A stretch of 64,000 bases of DNA from assembly GCF_016598475.1 (NCBI RefSeq), contig NZ_JAEMUX010000026.1, positions 1 to 64,000 on the forward strand, read 5' to 3'. Source of the DNA: Streptomyces adelaidensis (GTDB taxonomy: Bacteria; Actinomycetota; Actinomycetes; Streptomycetales; Streptomycetaceae). The position numbers and the translations under genes were made by a program. Below, piece by piece: positions 31,676 through 40,173 of this stretch. The notes under the pieces are model-generated. The model saw nothing but the letters and a program-made list of their open reading frames with translations, had not been told where the DNA came from and ran no database searches. How positions within the stretch are numbered: position 1 is the stretch's first letter; every line of letters starts with the position of its first letter.

Positions 31676-32620
31676 GTGCTGAAGGAAGTCGAGCGCTGGC
31701 TGAGCACCCGCTCCTGGTCCCTGGCCGACCGCCCGCTCCACAAGATCATGGCCGCCAAACGCGCCTCGGGCCGGACGGTCAGCGTCGTCCTGCCCGCCCT
31801 CAACGAGGAGAAGACGGTGGGCGACATCGTCGCCGTCATCCGTCACGACCTCATGCGGCAGGTCCCGCTCGTCGACGAGATCGTCGTCGTCGACTCCGGC
31901 TCCACCGACCGTACGTCCGAGGTCGCCGCGGCGGCCGGGGCGAAGGTCGTCCACCGCGACGACATCCTGCCCCGCCTGCCGGCCGTCCCCGGCAAGGGCG
32001 AGGTCCTGTGGCGGTCGCTGCTGGTGACGACGGGTGACATCGTCTGCTTCATCGACGCGGACCTCAAGGAGTTCTCCTCCGACTTCGTCACCGGGATCGT
32101 GGGCCCGCTGCTCACCGACCCCGGCGTCGACCTCGTCAAGGCGATGTACGACCGCCCCCTCGGCTCCGCCGCCGGCCAGGGCGGCCGGGTGACGGAACTG
32201 ATGGCCCGCCCCCTGCTCAACATGCACTGGCCCCAGCTGGCCGGTTTCGTCCAGCCGCTGGGCGGCGAGTACGCGGCCCGCCGCTCCCTCCTGGAACAGC
32301 TCCCCTTCCCGGTGGGCTACGGCGTGGAGCTGGGCATGCTCGTCGACTCCCTCCACCTCGTCGGCCTCGACGCCCTCGCCCAGGTCGACGTCGGCGTCCG
32401 CAAACACCGCCACCAGGACGGCCAGGCGCTCGGCCGCATGTCCGCGGCGATCTACCGCACGGCCCAGCTCCGCCTGGCCCGCGGCCACCTGATCCGTCCC
32501 GTCCTGACCCAGTTCGAACGAGGGTCGGACGGCTTCGAGCCGCGCACGTACTCGGTGGACCTGGAGGAGAGGCCGCCGATGGTGGAGATCGCGGAGTACG
32601 CGGAGCGAAAGGCCGCGTGA
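31676..32620 (+). CDS. gpgS: glucosyl-3-phosphoglycerate synthase (GT81)
   Basis: GT-A glycosyltransferase of 314 residues that makes glucosyl-3-phosphoglycerate from a nucleotide-glucose and 3-phosphoglycerate, first step of glucosylglycerate or methylglucose lipopolysaccharide synthesis. SVVLPALNEEKTVGDIV, VDSGSTDRTSEV, the metal-binding FIDADLKEF (DXD type) and FVQPLGGEYAARRSLLEQLP are typical. GAGGAG lies nine bases before the GTG at 31676; an earlier ATG at 31616 has a weaker site. Next to otsA it fits compatible-solute metabolism. Confidence 0.88.
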   Translation: MLKEVERWLSTRSWSLADRPLHKIMAAKRASGRTVSVVLPALNEEKTVGDIVAVIRHDLMRQVPLVDEIVVVDSGSTDRTSEVAAAAGAKVVHRDDILPRLPAVPGKGEVLWRSLLVTTGDIVCFIDADLKEFSSDFVTGIVGPLLTDPGVDLVKAMYDRPLGSAAGQGGRVTELMARPLLNMHWPQLAGFVQPLGGEYAARRSLLEQLPFPVGYGVELGMLVDSLHLVGLDALAQVDVGVRKHRHQDGQALGRMSAAIYRTAQLRLARGHLIRPVLTQFERGSDGFEPRTYSVDLEERPPMVEIAEYAERKAA

Positions 32621-32654
32621 GGGGGTGGGGGATGCGGTTTCGTCGGCGGGTGCG

Positions 32655-32755
32655 GGTTGTGGTGGGTTGCTCGCGCAGTTCCCCGCGCCCCTTAAAAGCA
32701 TGGGGGCACCCCGCGTTTTCAGGGGCGCGGGGAACTGCGCGACCAGCCCCCACTC
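32655..32755. repeat. dispersed hairpin repeat, full copy
   Basis: GCGCAGTTCCCCGCGCCCCT and AGGGGCGCGGGGAACTGCGC form long complementary arms around AAAAGCATGGGGGCACCCCGCGTTTTC-like central DNA. It can fold into a stem of more than 25 bp. Located between gpgS and otsA. Confidence 0.85.
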
Positions 32756-32860
32756 ACCCGCACCCGCCAACCCCACCCGCACCCCCCACCCCCTCAGGCG
32801 CCCCCGTATACGGCCCAACCGCACGTTTGACCGGTTCACCCCCGGGCTAGGTTGAGCCGT

Positions 32861-34267
32861 ATGGCATCAACGCACGGTGCGGCCCGGATCCTCGTCGCCT
32901 CCAACCGCGGCCCGGTCACGTACACGCAGGACGAGACCGGCGACCTCAGGTCCAAGCGCGGCGGCGGCGGCCTCGTCTCGGGCCTGTCCTCGATCGACAA
33001 GGACGCGGGCGCCGTCTGGGTGTGCTCAGCCCTCGGCGACGGCGACCGCGAGGCCGTCCGCCGCGGCGTCGCCGAGCCCGGCGTACGCATGCTGGACATC
33101 CCCGCGGACGTGCACGCGGACGCGTACAACGGCGTGGCCAACTCCACGCTGTGGTTCGTGCACCACATGCTGTACCAGACTCCCCTGGAGCCCGTCTTCG
33201 ACGCGGAGTTCCGGCGCCGGTGGGCGTCGTACGAGACGTACAACCGGGCCTTCGCCCAGGCGCTCGCGGACGAGGCGGCGGACGGCGCGGCGGTGCTCGT
33301 CCAGGACTACCACCTGGCGCTGGTGCCGCGGATGCTGCGCGAACTCCGCCCTGACCTGCGGATCGGGCACTTCTCGCACACCCCGTGGGCGCCGGTCGAC
33401 TACTTCCGGCTGCTCCCCGACGACATCGCCGCGCAGGTCCTGGGCGGCATCCTCGGCGCCGACCGGGCCGCGTTCCTCACCCAGCGGTGGGCGGACGCGT
33501 TCACCGACTGCTGTCATGCCGTGCTGGGCCCCGGCATCCCGTCCGGCACCCGGATCGGTGTGCACGGACTGGGCGCCGACGCGGACTTCCTGCGGCGGCG
33601 CGCCCACGAGGCGGACGTCGACGAGCGCATGGCCGCGCTGCGGGAGCAGGTCGGGACCGCCCCCGACGGCACCCCGCGCCGCACGATCGTCCGCGTCGAC
33701 CGCACGGAACTCTCCAAGAACATCGTGCGCGGCCTCCTCGCCTACCGGCAGCTCCTCGACGACCGGCCGTCCTGGCGCGAGCGCGTCGTGCACGTCGCCT
33801 TCGCCTACCCGTCCCGGCAGGACCTCGCCGTCTACCGGGACTACACGGCCGAGGTCCAGCGGGTCGCCGACGAGATCAACTCCGCGTACGGGACGCCGGG
33901 CTGGACCCCGGTCGTCCTGCACGTGAAGGACGACTTCGCACGATCCCTCGCCGCGTACCGGCTGGCCGACGTGGCCCTCGTGAACCCCATCCGCGACGGC
34001 ATGAACCTCGTCGCCAAGGAGGTACCGGTCGTCTCCGACGAGGGGTGCGTGCTGGTGCTGTCGCGGGAGGCGGGGGCGTACGAGGAACTGGGCGAGGACG
34101 CGCTCGTGGTGAACCCGTACGACATCGGCGGCACCGCCGCCGCACTCCACCAGGCGCTGTCGCTGCCCGCGGACGAGCGGGCGGAGCGCACGAAGCGGCT
34201 GGCCGCCGCGGGGACCGCGCTGCCGCCGACGCAGTGGTTCCTGGATCAGTTGCACGCGTTGGACTGA
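32861..34267 (+). CDS. otsA: trehalose-6-phosphate synthase
   Basis: GT20 enzyme of 468 residues forming trehalose 6-phosphate from a nucleotide-glucose and glucose 6-phosphate. ILVASNRGPVTY, LVSGLSSI, LVQDYHLALVPRMLRE, HTPWAPVDYFRLLP and DGMNLVAKE (retaining GT-B motif) are all present. The ATG at 32861 gives the family length. otsB is 3.2 kb further on, in the opposite orientation and separated by a two-gene insertion. Confidence 0.95.
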   Translation: MASTHGAARILVASNRGPVTYTQDETGDLRSKRGGGGLVSGLSSIDKDAGAVWVCSALGDGDREAVRRGVAEPGVRMLDIPADVHADAYNGVANSTLWFVHHMLYQTPLEPVFDAEFRRRWASYETYNRAFAQALADEAADGAAVLVQDYHLALVPRMLRELRPDLRIGHFSHTPWAPVDYFRLLPDDIAAQVLGGILGADRAAFLTQRWADAFTDCCHAVLGPGIPSGTRIGVHGLGADADFLRRRAHEADVDERMAALREQVGTAPDGTPRRTIVRVDRTELSKNIVRGLLAYRQLLDDRPSWRERVVHVAFAYPSRQDLAVYRDYTAEVQRVADEINSAYGTPGWTPVVLHVKDDFARSLAAYRLADVALVNPIRDGMNLVAKEVPVVSDEGCVLVLSREAGAYEELGEDALVVNPYDIGGTAAALHQALSLPADERAERTKRLAAAGTALPPTQWFLDQLHALD

Positions 34268-34283
34268 TCGGCCGACAGCGGCT

Positions 34284-37022
34284 TCACCGCCGTACGACGC
34301 GGGCCCGTCCCTGCGTTCTGAAGCGGAGGGCGTGCCGGTAGATCTCGGGCAGCCGGTAGCGGCCGTCCGCGTCCTTCGCCAGTGCGCCCGCTTCCTGCAG
34401 CACGGTGATGCCGTTGGCGTCGAGTCCGACGTCCTCGGCCTCGAAGGGCATGAGCACGTCGTGCGCGTACCGCCCGAGGTCATTCAGCAGATCACCGAGT
34501 TGTCTGTTCTCCTGGCTGATCTCCTTGACCTTCTCCGCACTGCACCGGGCCAGGGCGTTACGCATCGCCGACGGGACGAGCAACCGGTCGGTGCGTTCAT
34601 CCCCCTCGGACAGTTCCGAGGCCTGTCGGAGGAAGCGCACGACGTCACGGGCCTGCACCTGGTCATTGAAGTCGGCCAGGGCCGCGGGAACCCAGCGGTC
34701 GGACCATGCCTCTCGCGAGCTGTCCGATCCGAGCTTCGCCCCCCAGACCGGATGCAGCGCGTGAGCGATCTCGTCGTACGGAAGTTCCGTGAGATCCCGC
34801 TCCGGCTCGGGAACGACCCCGGCGGTGACCGCTACCCAGAGGGCGAGCCGCAGCGCTTCCTGAGCGTCCCAGCGCAGGGCGTAGGGCTCGTAGCGGTCGA
34901 GGAACTGGCCGAGATTCTGCCGGATCGCCCATGCCGCCAGGTCACGGCGTACGAACACCACGAGACCGAGGGGGCGTCCGCGCACCGATCGCAGCCACTC
35001 GGGGACGTCCACGAGCAGGGCGCGCAGCGCCACCCGTTTGGCCTCGCCGTCGAGTTCCTGGAGAAAGTCCTCCAGCCCGTCGAAGACGAAGAGCAGCCGC
35101 TTTCGCCGGCCGAGTGCGAGCAACTCGGACTCGGCGTCACAATCATCGTTGCGGGCGACCTCGCTGCCCCCGGCGATCGCCATGCACCGCAGCCAGATGT
35201 ATGACCAGAACTCCGGGTCCGTGCTGTTCTCACGAGACCTCAGGGACTCGTTGAGCAGCCGAAGGATCTCGGCGCGTGTCGCCCCCCGGCCGCCGGCGGC
35301 CCGGTCGCGGAGGTCCTGCGGGCCGGTGCCCCCTTCGGCTGCGGGGCTCTGGTCGAGATTGGCGGGATCGAGGACCGGTACGACGAGCGCGTCGGCCAGC
35401 ACCTCCATACCCGCCTTCGCGGCGAAGGCCGGCCAACTCCCTGCGGCACACATCCGGGCGTAGGTGAAGGTCTTCCCGGCGCCCTTCGCCCCGACCACCA
35501 CGGTCACGGGCAAGGAGCCGCGGTGGTCGCCGATCAGCCGACGCAGCGGCTCGGTGGACAGGAATCCCAGTGCCCCGTCCAGGCCGGTTCGCTCCGCGAA
35601 GACGAGTGCTGCCGCGCGCTCCCACAGTGCGGCTCTGCGCTCCTCGACGCCTGCGGGGCCGTTCGCTCCGACCGCGTCGATGAAGTCTCCCGGCGAGAGC
35701 TGCCGCGCCAGTTCGGCGACCCGTTCGCCCAGTCCGCAGCGGCGTACGACGTCGACGACGTCGTCCCAACTGCCCGGTAGTGCGAGCAACTCGTCACGGA
35801 ACGGACTGACCAGTGTGGCTGTCATCGCCTGAGTGTCGACGACGACGTCCCGTTCCCCTTCCTCTCCCTCCCTGACGCTCAAGGCCCCGTCAAGTGCCTT
35901 GGACAGGGCCCGTCGAGCGGCCTCGGATTCGGCGTCGTGGACATCCAGGCGGTACTGCGTGACCACGGCGGTGGGGGCGGGATCCTGGCCGAGCAGCGCG
36001 GGTGCCTTGGCTCCCAGCTGCCGGATCATCCGTACCGTGCCGTCCAGGGACTGGCTGCTGAGCGTGGTGACGAACACGCGCTGCACCCGGGGGTCGAGAA
36101 GCACGGGTGCGGACAGCTCGGACGCGCCTGCCCTCAGGTCGATGATCACGGTGTCGAGTCCGGCGGCCGACGCCAGCTCTGCCAGGGACTCGGTGAGGAA
36201 GTAGCGCGATCGGTCATGCGTCAGCAGGTCGACGGGCTCGATCCGCGGCGGACCGAGCCGCGACCGGCGTGTGGCGGGAAGGATCGCCAGCCTTCCCGGG
36301 CCGGTGCCGACCACGAACTGGCCCACCAGGGAGCCGCGAACGATTTCGGCGACGGACGCCGTGTCCCCGTCGCTCGTGCCGTGCAGGAGGGCAAGCACAT
36401 CTTCGTAGCTGATGTCGCTGGTACCGCCCTGCGCTTGGTGCATCCAGGTAATGCCAGGTGCCTCAAGGTCCGCGTCGATGAGCAGCACCCTGTGCCCCGA
36501 CCGGGCGAGATCGTCGGCGAGCGCGACCGCGTGCACCGTGCGGCCCACGCCGCCCTTGAAGGAGTGGAAGGCGATGATCTGCACGTCCCCCGCGAGACGA
36601 TCGGATTGCGGGCGGGGCAGCGTACGGGCGAGCTCGACCGTCGTCCTGCGCTCCGCGAGACGGGGCACGCGTCGGCCTGTCGACAGGTCATCGGTCTCTT
36701 CGAGCACGACGGGAATGCCCTCGGCTCCGAACCCTCTCGGCCGGTCCAGGCCGAGCACCAACTGCTCCGTGGAAGAAGTGATCGAGCCGAGGCCGAAGGC
36801 CCGGTCCAGCCACCGGCTTACGGACTCCTCGGTCGTGCCCGGGCTGACCGCGAGCACCAGTTGGTCCCACCAGGCATCGGCTTCCAGAAGCCACTCGGGC
36901 CACTGGCCGGCTGCGGCCAGCTGGGCGAGGCGCTCGTCGACGTCGACCCAGGTGAAAAGAGGGCCGGGTACGACACCGCCGCGTTCACCGCTGTCCACGT
37001 GTGCTCCCGTTTTCCCGCTCAT
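34284..37022 (-). CDS. KGGVGR-variant ParA/MinD-like ATPase fused to a second P-loop NTPase
   Basis: Large protein of 912 residues. After about 150 residues comes FHSFKGGVGRTVHAVALADD, a deviant Walker A of the KGGVGR class, followed by VLLIDADLEAPGITWMHQAQ. A second P-loop, VVVGAKGAGKTFTYARMC (about residue 510), and its Walker B KRLLFVFDGLEDFLQEL (about 644) begin a STAND- or KAP-like NTPase module, then a helical C-terminus with a winged-helix-like end. KGGVGR ATPases have been linked by others to NTP-dependent conflict systems. It is coupled to the small upstream gene (four bases between). A defence role is an inference. Confidence 0.8.
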   Translation of the reverse strand: MSGKTGAHVDSGERGGVVPGPLFTWVDVDERLAQLAAAGQWPEWLLEADAWWDQLVLAVSPGTTEESVSRWLDRAFGLGSITSSTEQLVLGLDRPRGFGAEGIPVVLEETDDLSTGRRVPRLAERRTTVELARTLPRPQSDRLAGDVQIIAFHSFKGGVGRTVHAVALADDLARSGHRVLLIDADLEAPGITWMHQAQGGTSDISYEDVLALLHGTSDGDTASVAEIVRGSLVGQFVVGTGPGRLAILPATRRSRLGPPRIEPVDLLTHDRSRYFLTESLAELASAAGLDTVIIDLRAGASELSAPVLLDPRVQRVFVTTLSSQSLDGTVRMIRQLGAKAPALLGQDPAPTAVVTQYRLDVHDAESEAARRALSKALDGALSVREGEEGERDVVVDTQAMTATLVSPFRDELLALPGSWDDVVDVVRRCGLGERVAELARQLSPGDFIDAVGANGPAGVEERRAALWERAAALVFAERTGLDGALGFLSTEPLRRLIGDHRGSLPVTVVVGAKGAGKTFTYARMCAAGSWPAFAAKAGMEVLADALVVPVLDPANLDQSPAAEGGTGPQDLRDRAAGGRGATRAEILRLLNESLRSRENSTDPEFWSYIWLRCMAIAGGSEVARNDDCDAESELLALGRRKRLLFVFDGLEDFLQELDGEAKRVALRALLVDVPEWLRSVRGRPLGLVVFVRRDLAAWAIRQNLGQFLDRYEPYALRWDAQEALRLALWVAVTAGVVPEPERDLTELPYDEIAHALHPVWGAKLGSDSSREAWSDRWVPAALADFNDQVQARDVVRFLRQASELSEGDERTDRLLVPSAMRNALARCSAEKVKEISQENRQLGDLLNDLGRYAHDVLMPFEAEDVGLDANGITVLQEAGALAKDADGRYRLPEIYRHALRFRTQGRARVVRR

Positions 37023-37026
37023 GACA

Positions 37027-37443
37027 TCACTCCCGGGATTCCGAGATCAGCGTCCGCAACGCTGCCAGCGACTGCTTCTCGTCCTCCGGTTCCAGGTCCG
37101 CACCGTACCTCCATGCCTCGTGCAGCGCCGGGGGCTCGACCTTCGGCAACGCACGGCCGTTGTTCCGAGGTCTCGCACAGCCTTTCAGCGCTCGCTGCGT
37201 CTGCGGCGACCAGTTCAGTTCCTTCGCCAGTACGCGCAAGTCGTGGGTACGGAATTCCTCGGGCAGCTGCGAAGTGTCACGCAGTCTCCTTCGCCGCATC
37301 ACTTCCGCCTTCAGGCCGCACTCGGCGCTGTAGAAGAGCAGCAGCCCGGCAGTGGCCTCGTCCTCGCCGGCAGCCGACGCCTCCCCGCTTCGCTCCAGTC
37401 GATCCCTGCTGCGCTGCAGCTGCCTCACCCCTACATCGACCAT
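37027..37443 (-). CDS. small helical, HEPN-like protein
   Basis: Protein of 138 residues. ATAGLLLFYSAECGLKAEVM followed by FRTHDLRVLAKELNW recalls HEPN four-helix domains, where an alanine-rich helix with a Glu-x2-Leu-Lys pattern precedes HDLxxL. The classical Rx4-6H ribonuclease motif is not clear. The rest is charged and helical. It ends four bases before the ATPase start, whose ribosome site lies inside this gene. The start is uncertain: an ATG at 37443 or an upstream GTG at 37473. The HEPN similarity is suggestive only. Confidence 0.6.
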   Translation of the reverse strand: MVDVGVRQLQRSRDRLERSGEASAAGEDEATAGLLLFYSAECGLKAEVMRRRRLRDTSQLPEEFRTHDLRVLAKELNWSPQTQRALKGCARPRNNGRALPKVEPPALHEAWRYGADLEPEDEKQSLAALRTLISESRE

Positions 37444-37497
37444 GCGGGTGATGCTACTGCGACACATCAGCACTCTGCGTGACGGTTGAGGCCAGGA

Positions 37498-38364
37498 TCA
37501 GGCAGGCATCCGGTCCGCCAAGCATTCCAGCAGCCGCATCAGCCCGTCCGGGCCGTCCACCACCAGGTCCGCCCGTTCCGAGAGTTCTGTGACCTCCGTG
37601 CTGCCGCTGCAGACCAGGAGGCCGGGGGTGCCTTCGGTGCGGAGTTTCTCCAGGGTGGCGAAGGCGGGGAGGTCGCCCAGGTCGTCACCGGCGTAGAGGA
37701 CGGATTCGGCGTCGGTTTCGAGTAGGTAGTCGCGGAGGGCTACGCCCTTGTCCATGCCCGGGGGGCGGAGTTCCAGGACCAGGCGGCCGGGTTCGACGAT
37801 GAGGCCGTGGCGGGTGGCCAGGTCGGTGAGGGGGGCGCGGAGGGCTTCGAAGGCGGTTTGGGGGTCGGCGGCCCGCCGGGTGTGGACGGCCACCGCGCGG
37901 CCCTTCTCCTCGATCCAGGTGCCCTGCCATGCTCCGATCCGGTCCAGGAAGCCGGGGAGTTCGGCGCGGGCGGCCGCGACGCCGGGGTGCGGGGCGGGGG
38001 CGTTGACCGTGCCGGTGACGGCGTCCCAGCGTTCGGCGCCGTAGTGGCCGAGGACGACGAGGCGTTCCAGGCCGGGGACCCCGGCGAAGCCGCCGTAGCG
38101 GACGGCGACACCGGCCGGGCGGCCGGTCACCACGGCCACGGAGGCGACCTTGGGGGCGAGGGCGGCGAGCGCGGCCACCGCGTCGGGGTGGGCGCGGGCC
38201 TGCTCGGGGTCGGGCACGATCGGGGCGAGGGTCCCGTCGAAGTCGAGCGCGATCACCGTACGGCCGGGGCGGGCGAGGATCGCGTCCAGCGCCTCCCGCC
38301 CGGCCTGGGTCACGGGTGTCGGCAAGGTGGCCCTGGGGTTCTCGGAATCCTGGTGGCTGCCCAT
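37498..38364 (-). CDS. otsB: trehalose-phosphatase
   Basis: HAD-superfamily enzyme of 288 residues dephosphorylating trehalose 6-phosphate. VIALDFDGTLAPIVPDP carries the nucleophile Asp; AVVTGRP, GHYGAERWD and YAGDDLGDLPAF are the further HAD motifs, with a substrate-binding cap between. Together with OtsA it completes trehalose synthesis. The start at 38364 gives the expected length. Confidence 0.95.
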   Translation of the reverse strand: MGSHQDSENPRATLPTPVTQAGREALDAILARPGRTVIALDFDGTLAPIVPDPEQARAHPDAVAALAALAPKVASVAVVTGRPAGVAVRYGGFAGVPGLERLVVLGHYGAERWDAVTGTVNAPAPHPGVAAARAELPGFLDRIGAWQGTWIEEKGRAVAVHTRRAADPQTAFEALRAPLTDLATRHGLIVEPGRLVLELRPPGMDKGVALRDYLLETDAESVLYAGDDLGDLPAFATLEKLRTEGTPGLLVCSGSTEVTELSERADLVVDGPDGLMRLLECLADRMPA

Positions 38365-38409
38365 ACGCCGACCCTATCCACGACCGCCCGCGCGTGAAGC
38401 CCGGGCGCG

Positions 38410-38637
38410 TCATCTCTCCGAGCGGCGGTTCTCCCGCACCCTCCGCAGCCGGTTGACCGTGACCGGGTCGTGGGCCAGCGCGCGCTCGTCGTCCAGGAGG
38501 GCGTTGAGCAGCTGGTAGTAGCGCACCGGGGCCAGTCCGAGGCGCTCCCGTACGGCGCGCTCCTTGGCGCCGGGGCCCGGCCAGCCCTGGCGCTCCAGCG
38601 CGAGGATGGCCTGTTCGCGCGCATCGAGCTCATCCAT
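38410..38637 (-). CDS. DUF3263 protein
   Basis: Small actinobacterial protein of 75 residues, helical and charged: REQAILALERQGWPGPGAKE, VRERLGLAPVRYYQLLNAL, then a basic tail. The middle resembles a helix-turn-helix, so DNA binding is possible. It lies 45 bases upstream of otsB on the same strand and may be cotranscribed. Confidence 0.75.
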   Translation of the reverse strand: MDELDAREQAILALERQGWPGPGAKERAVRERLGLAPVRYYQLLNALLDDERALAHDPVTVNRLRRVRENRRSER

Positions 38638-38695
38638 GCGGAAACGGTAACGGACGGGTATGACAGCGAGGCGAAAGGCACGGGGCGCAGCCCGC

Positions 38696-39988
38696 CTACT
38701 CCGCGCGGTCCGCCACCATCGCCGTCTGCTGCAACTGCTCCAGCACAACCCGCGGCTTCGCGCCGGGGCGCACCGCGCGGCCGATCTGTTCCTTGACCGC
38801 GCTGACGTCCGCCCAGGACGTCTTGCCGACGGGGGGCAGCTCGGCGGTGGGAAGCTCGTCGAGGAACGGCGTGAGGTCGGTGTCGTCCTGGTCGGCGGTC
38901 ATGGCGTCGGACGCGGAGGAGGTCACCGGCAGGAGGTCGTACTCGCGGGAGAAGGAGAGGACGTTCTCGTCGCTGTAGACGAAGTCGAGGAAGTCGCCGA
39001 TCTCGTCGCGGTGGCCGTTCTGCTTGAAGGCCATCATCCAGTCGGCGACACCCATGGTGGCGTGGTCCCGGCCGTCGATGCCCGGCATGGCGGCCGTCCC
39101 GTACTCGACGCCCGGGTCGGCGGCCATGCGCATCAGGCTGGGGTGGCCGTTGAGCATGCCGACGTCGCCGCGCGCGAAGGCGGTGAAGGCGTCGGCGCGG
39201 TTGAGGTCGGCGGGGGCGGTGGGGCCGGTGAGGCCCTTGTCGACGAGTTCGTTCTTGAGCCAGGTGAAGGTCCTGACGTTGTCGTCGGAGTCGATCCGGT
39301 AGGTGCCGACGTCGTCCGCGTAGCCGGACCCGCCGCTGAGCAGCCACTGCATGGTCTCGGCCTGCGCCTCCTCGGGCCCGAGCGGCAGCGCGTACGGGGT
39401 CTCGACACCGGCCTTGTCCAGGGCCCCGGCGGCGTCGGCCAGCTCGTTCCAGGTGCGCGGCGCGCTGTCGACGCCCGCCTCGGCGAAGAGCTTCTTGTTG
39501 GAGAAGAGGACACGTGTGGACGCGGCGAACGGCATCCCGTACGCGGTCCGGCGGACCTTTCCGGCGCCGGCGAGCGGGGAGAGGAAGTTGGCCTGGACGG
39601 GTATGGAGAGCAGGTCGTCGACCTCGTAGAGCCTGTCGGCCGAGGCGTAGTCGGCGTACGTGCCGATCTGCGCCAGGTCGGGCGCCTCACCGGCGGCGAC
39701 CATTTCCTTGACCTCGCGGTCGACGTCGTTCCAGGTCCTGACGCTGACGTCGACGTCGACGCCCGGGGTCTTCTTCTCGTACGCCTTGACGAGCGCGTCC
39801 CAGTTATTTCTTCGAGTGTTCTTCTTCGAGTCGCCGTAGTCCGCGGCGACCAGCTTGAGGGTGACGCCCGGCCCCTTTGTCTCCGAGGCGCCGCAACCCG
39901 CTAGCGTCGCCATCAGTCCCAGCACGGTCGCCACCGCGATCCGGTTGTTCCTGACGCCGGTCTTCGTCCGCTGCTGCCGCTGTCGCAC
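38696..39988 (-). CDS. extracellular sugar-binding lipoprotein
   Basis: Solute-binding protein of 430 residues of the carbohydrate ABC transporter type. The lipobox LMATLAGCGAS directs lipid anchoring. The mature chain has VTLKLVAADYG, a two-lobe arrangement, PDLAQIGTYADYAS and YGMPFAASTRVLFSNKKLF typical of family 1 binding proteins. No permease genes are adjacent. It is divergent from nagK across three dre-like sites, so amino-sugar uptake is the likely role. It may work with distant permeases and the shared ATPase MsiK at 61 kb (inference). Confidence 0.88.
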   Translation of the reverse strand: MRQRQQRTKTGVRNNRIAVATVLGLMATLAGCGASETKGPGVTLKLVAADYGDSKKNTRRNNWDALVKAYEKKTPGVDVDVSVRTWNDVDREVKEMVAAGEAPDLAQIGTYADYASADRLYEVDDLLSIPVQANFLSPLAGAGKVRRTAYGMPFAASTRVLFSNKKLFAEAGVDSAPRTWNELADAAGALDKAGVETPYALPLGPEEAQAETMQWLLSGGSGYADDVGTYRIDSDDNVRTFTWLKNELVDKGLTGPTAPADLNRADAFTAFARGDVGMLNGHPSLMRMAADPGVEYGTAAMPGIDGRDHATMGVADWMMAFKQNGHRDEIGDFLDFVYSDENVLSFSREYDLLPVTSSASDAMTADQDDTDLTPFLDELPTAELPPVGKTSWADVSAVKEQIGRAVRPGAKPRVVLEQLQQTAMVADRAE

Positions 39989-40088
39989 TCGTACTGTCCC
40001 AAACCTGTCGCACGGGCCCCGCCCGCAACAGCCTGGTTCACCCGCTCGGCGTCAGGCCCGTCAATCTTGAACTTCTCGAATATCTCCA

Positions 40089-40104
40089 TAAGGTCTACAC
40101 CACC
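40089..40104. promoter_or_regulatory. dre-like site 1
   Basis: TAAGGTCTACACCACC resembles the DasR element AGTGGTCTAGACCACT. Between the divergent lipoprotein gene and nagK. Confidence 0.6.
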
Positions 40105-40111
40105 CGCCCCA

Positions 40112-40127
40112 TAAGGTCTATACCACG
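40112..40127. promoter_or_regulatory. dre-like site 2
   Basis: TAAGGTCTATACCACG, nearly identical to site 1 and starting 23 bases later. Confidence 0.65.
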
Positions 40128-40129
40128 TA

Positions 40130-40145
40130 AGTGGACTAGACCTCT
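40130..40145. promoter_or_regulatory. dre-like site 3
   Basis: AGTGGACTAGACCTCT, the closest of the three to the DasR consensus, ends 28 bases before the preferred nagK start. Confidence 0.75.
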
Positions 40146-40173
40146 CATGGGTCGACGGGTCACACTGTCACCC

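Noticed and set aside
31553..32839. 428-codon frame antisense to gpgS
   Set aside because: Its sequence is the low-complexity Arg/Gly/Val/Asp mix of a shadow frame, while the other strand encodes a complete known enzyme.
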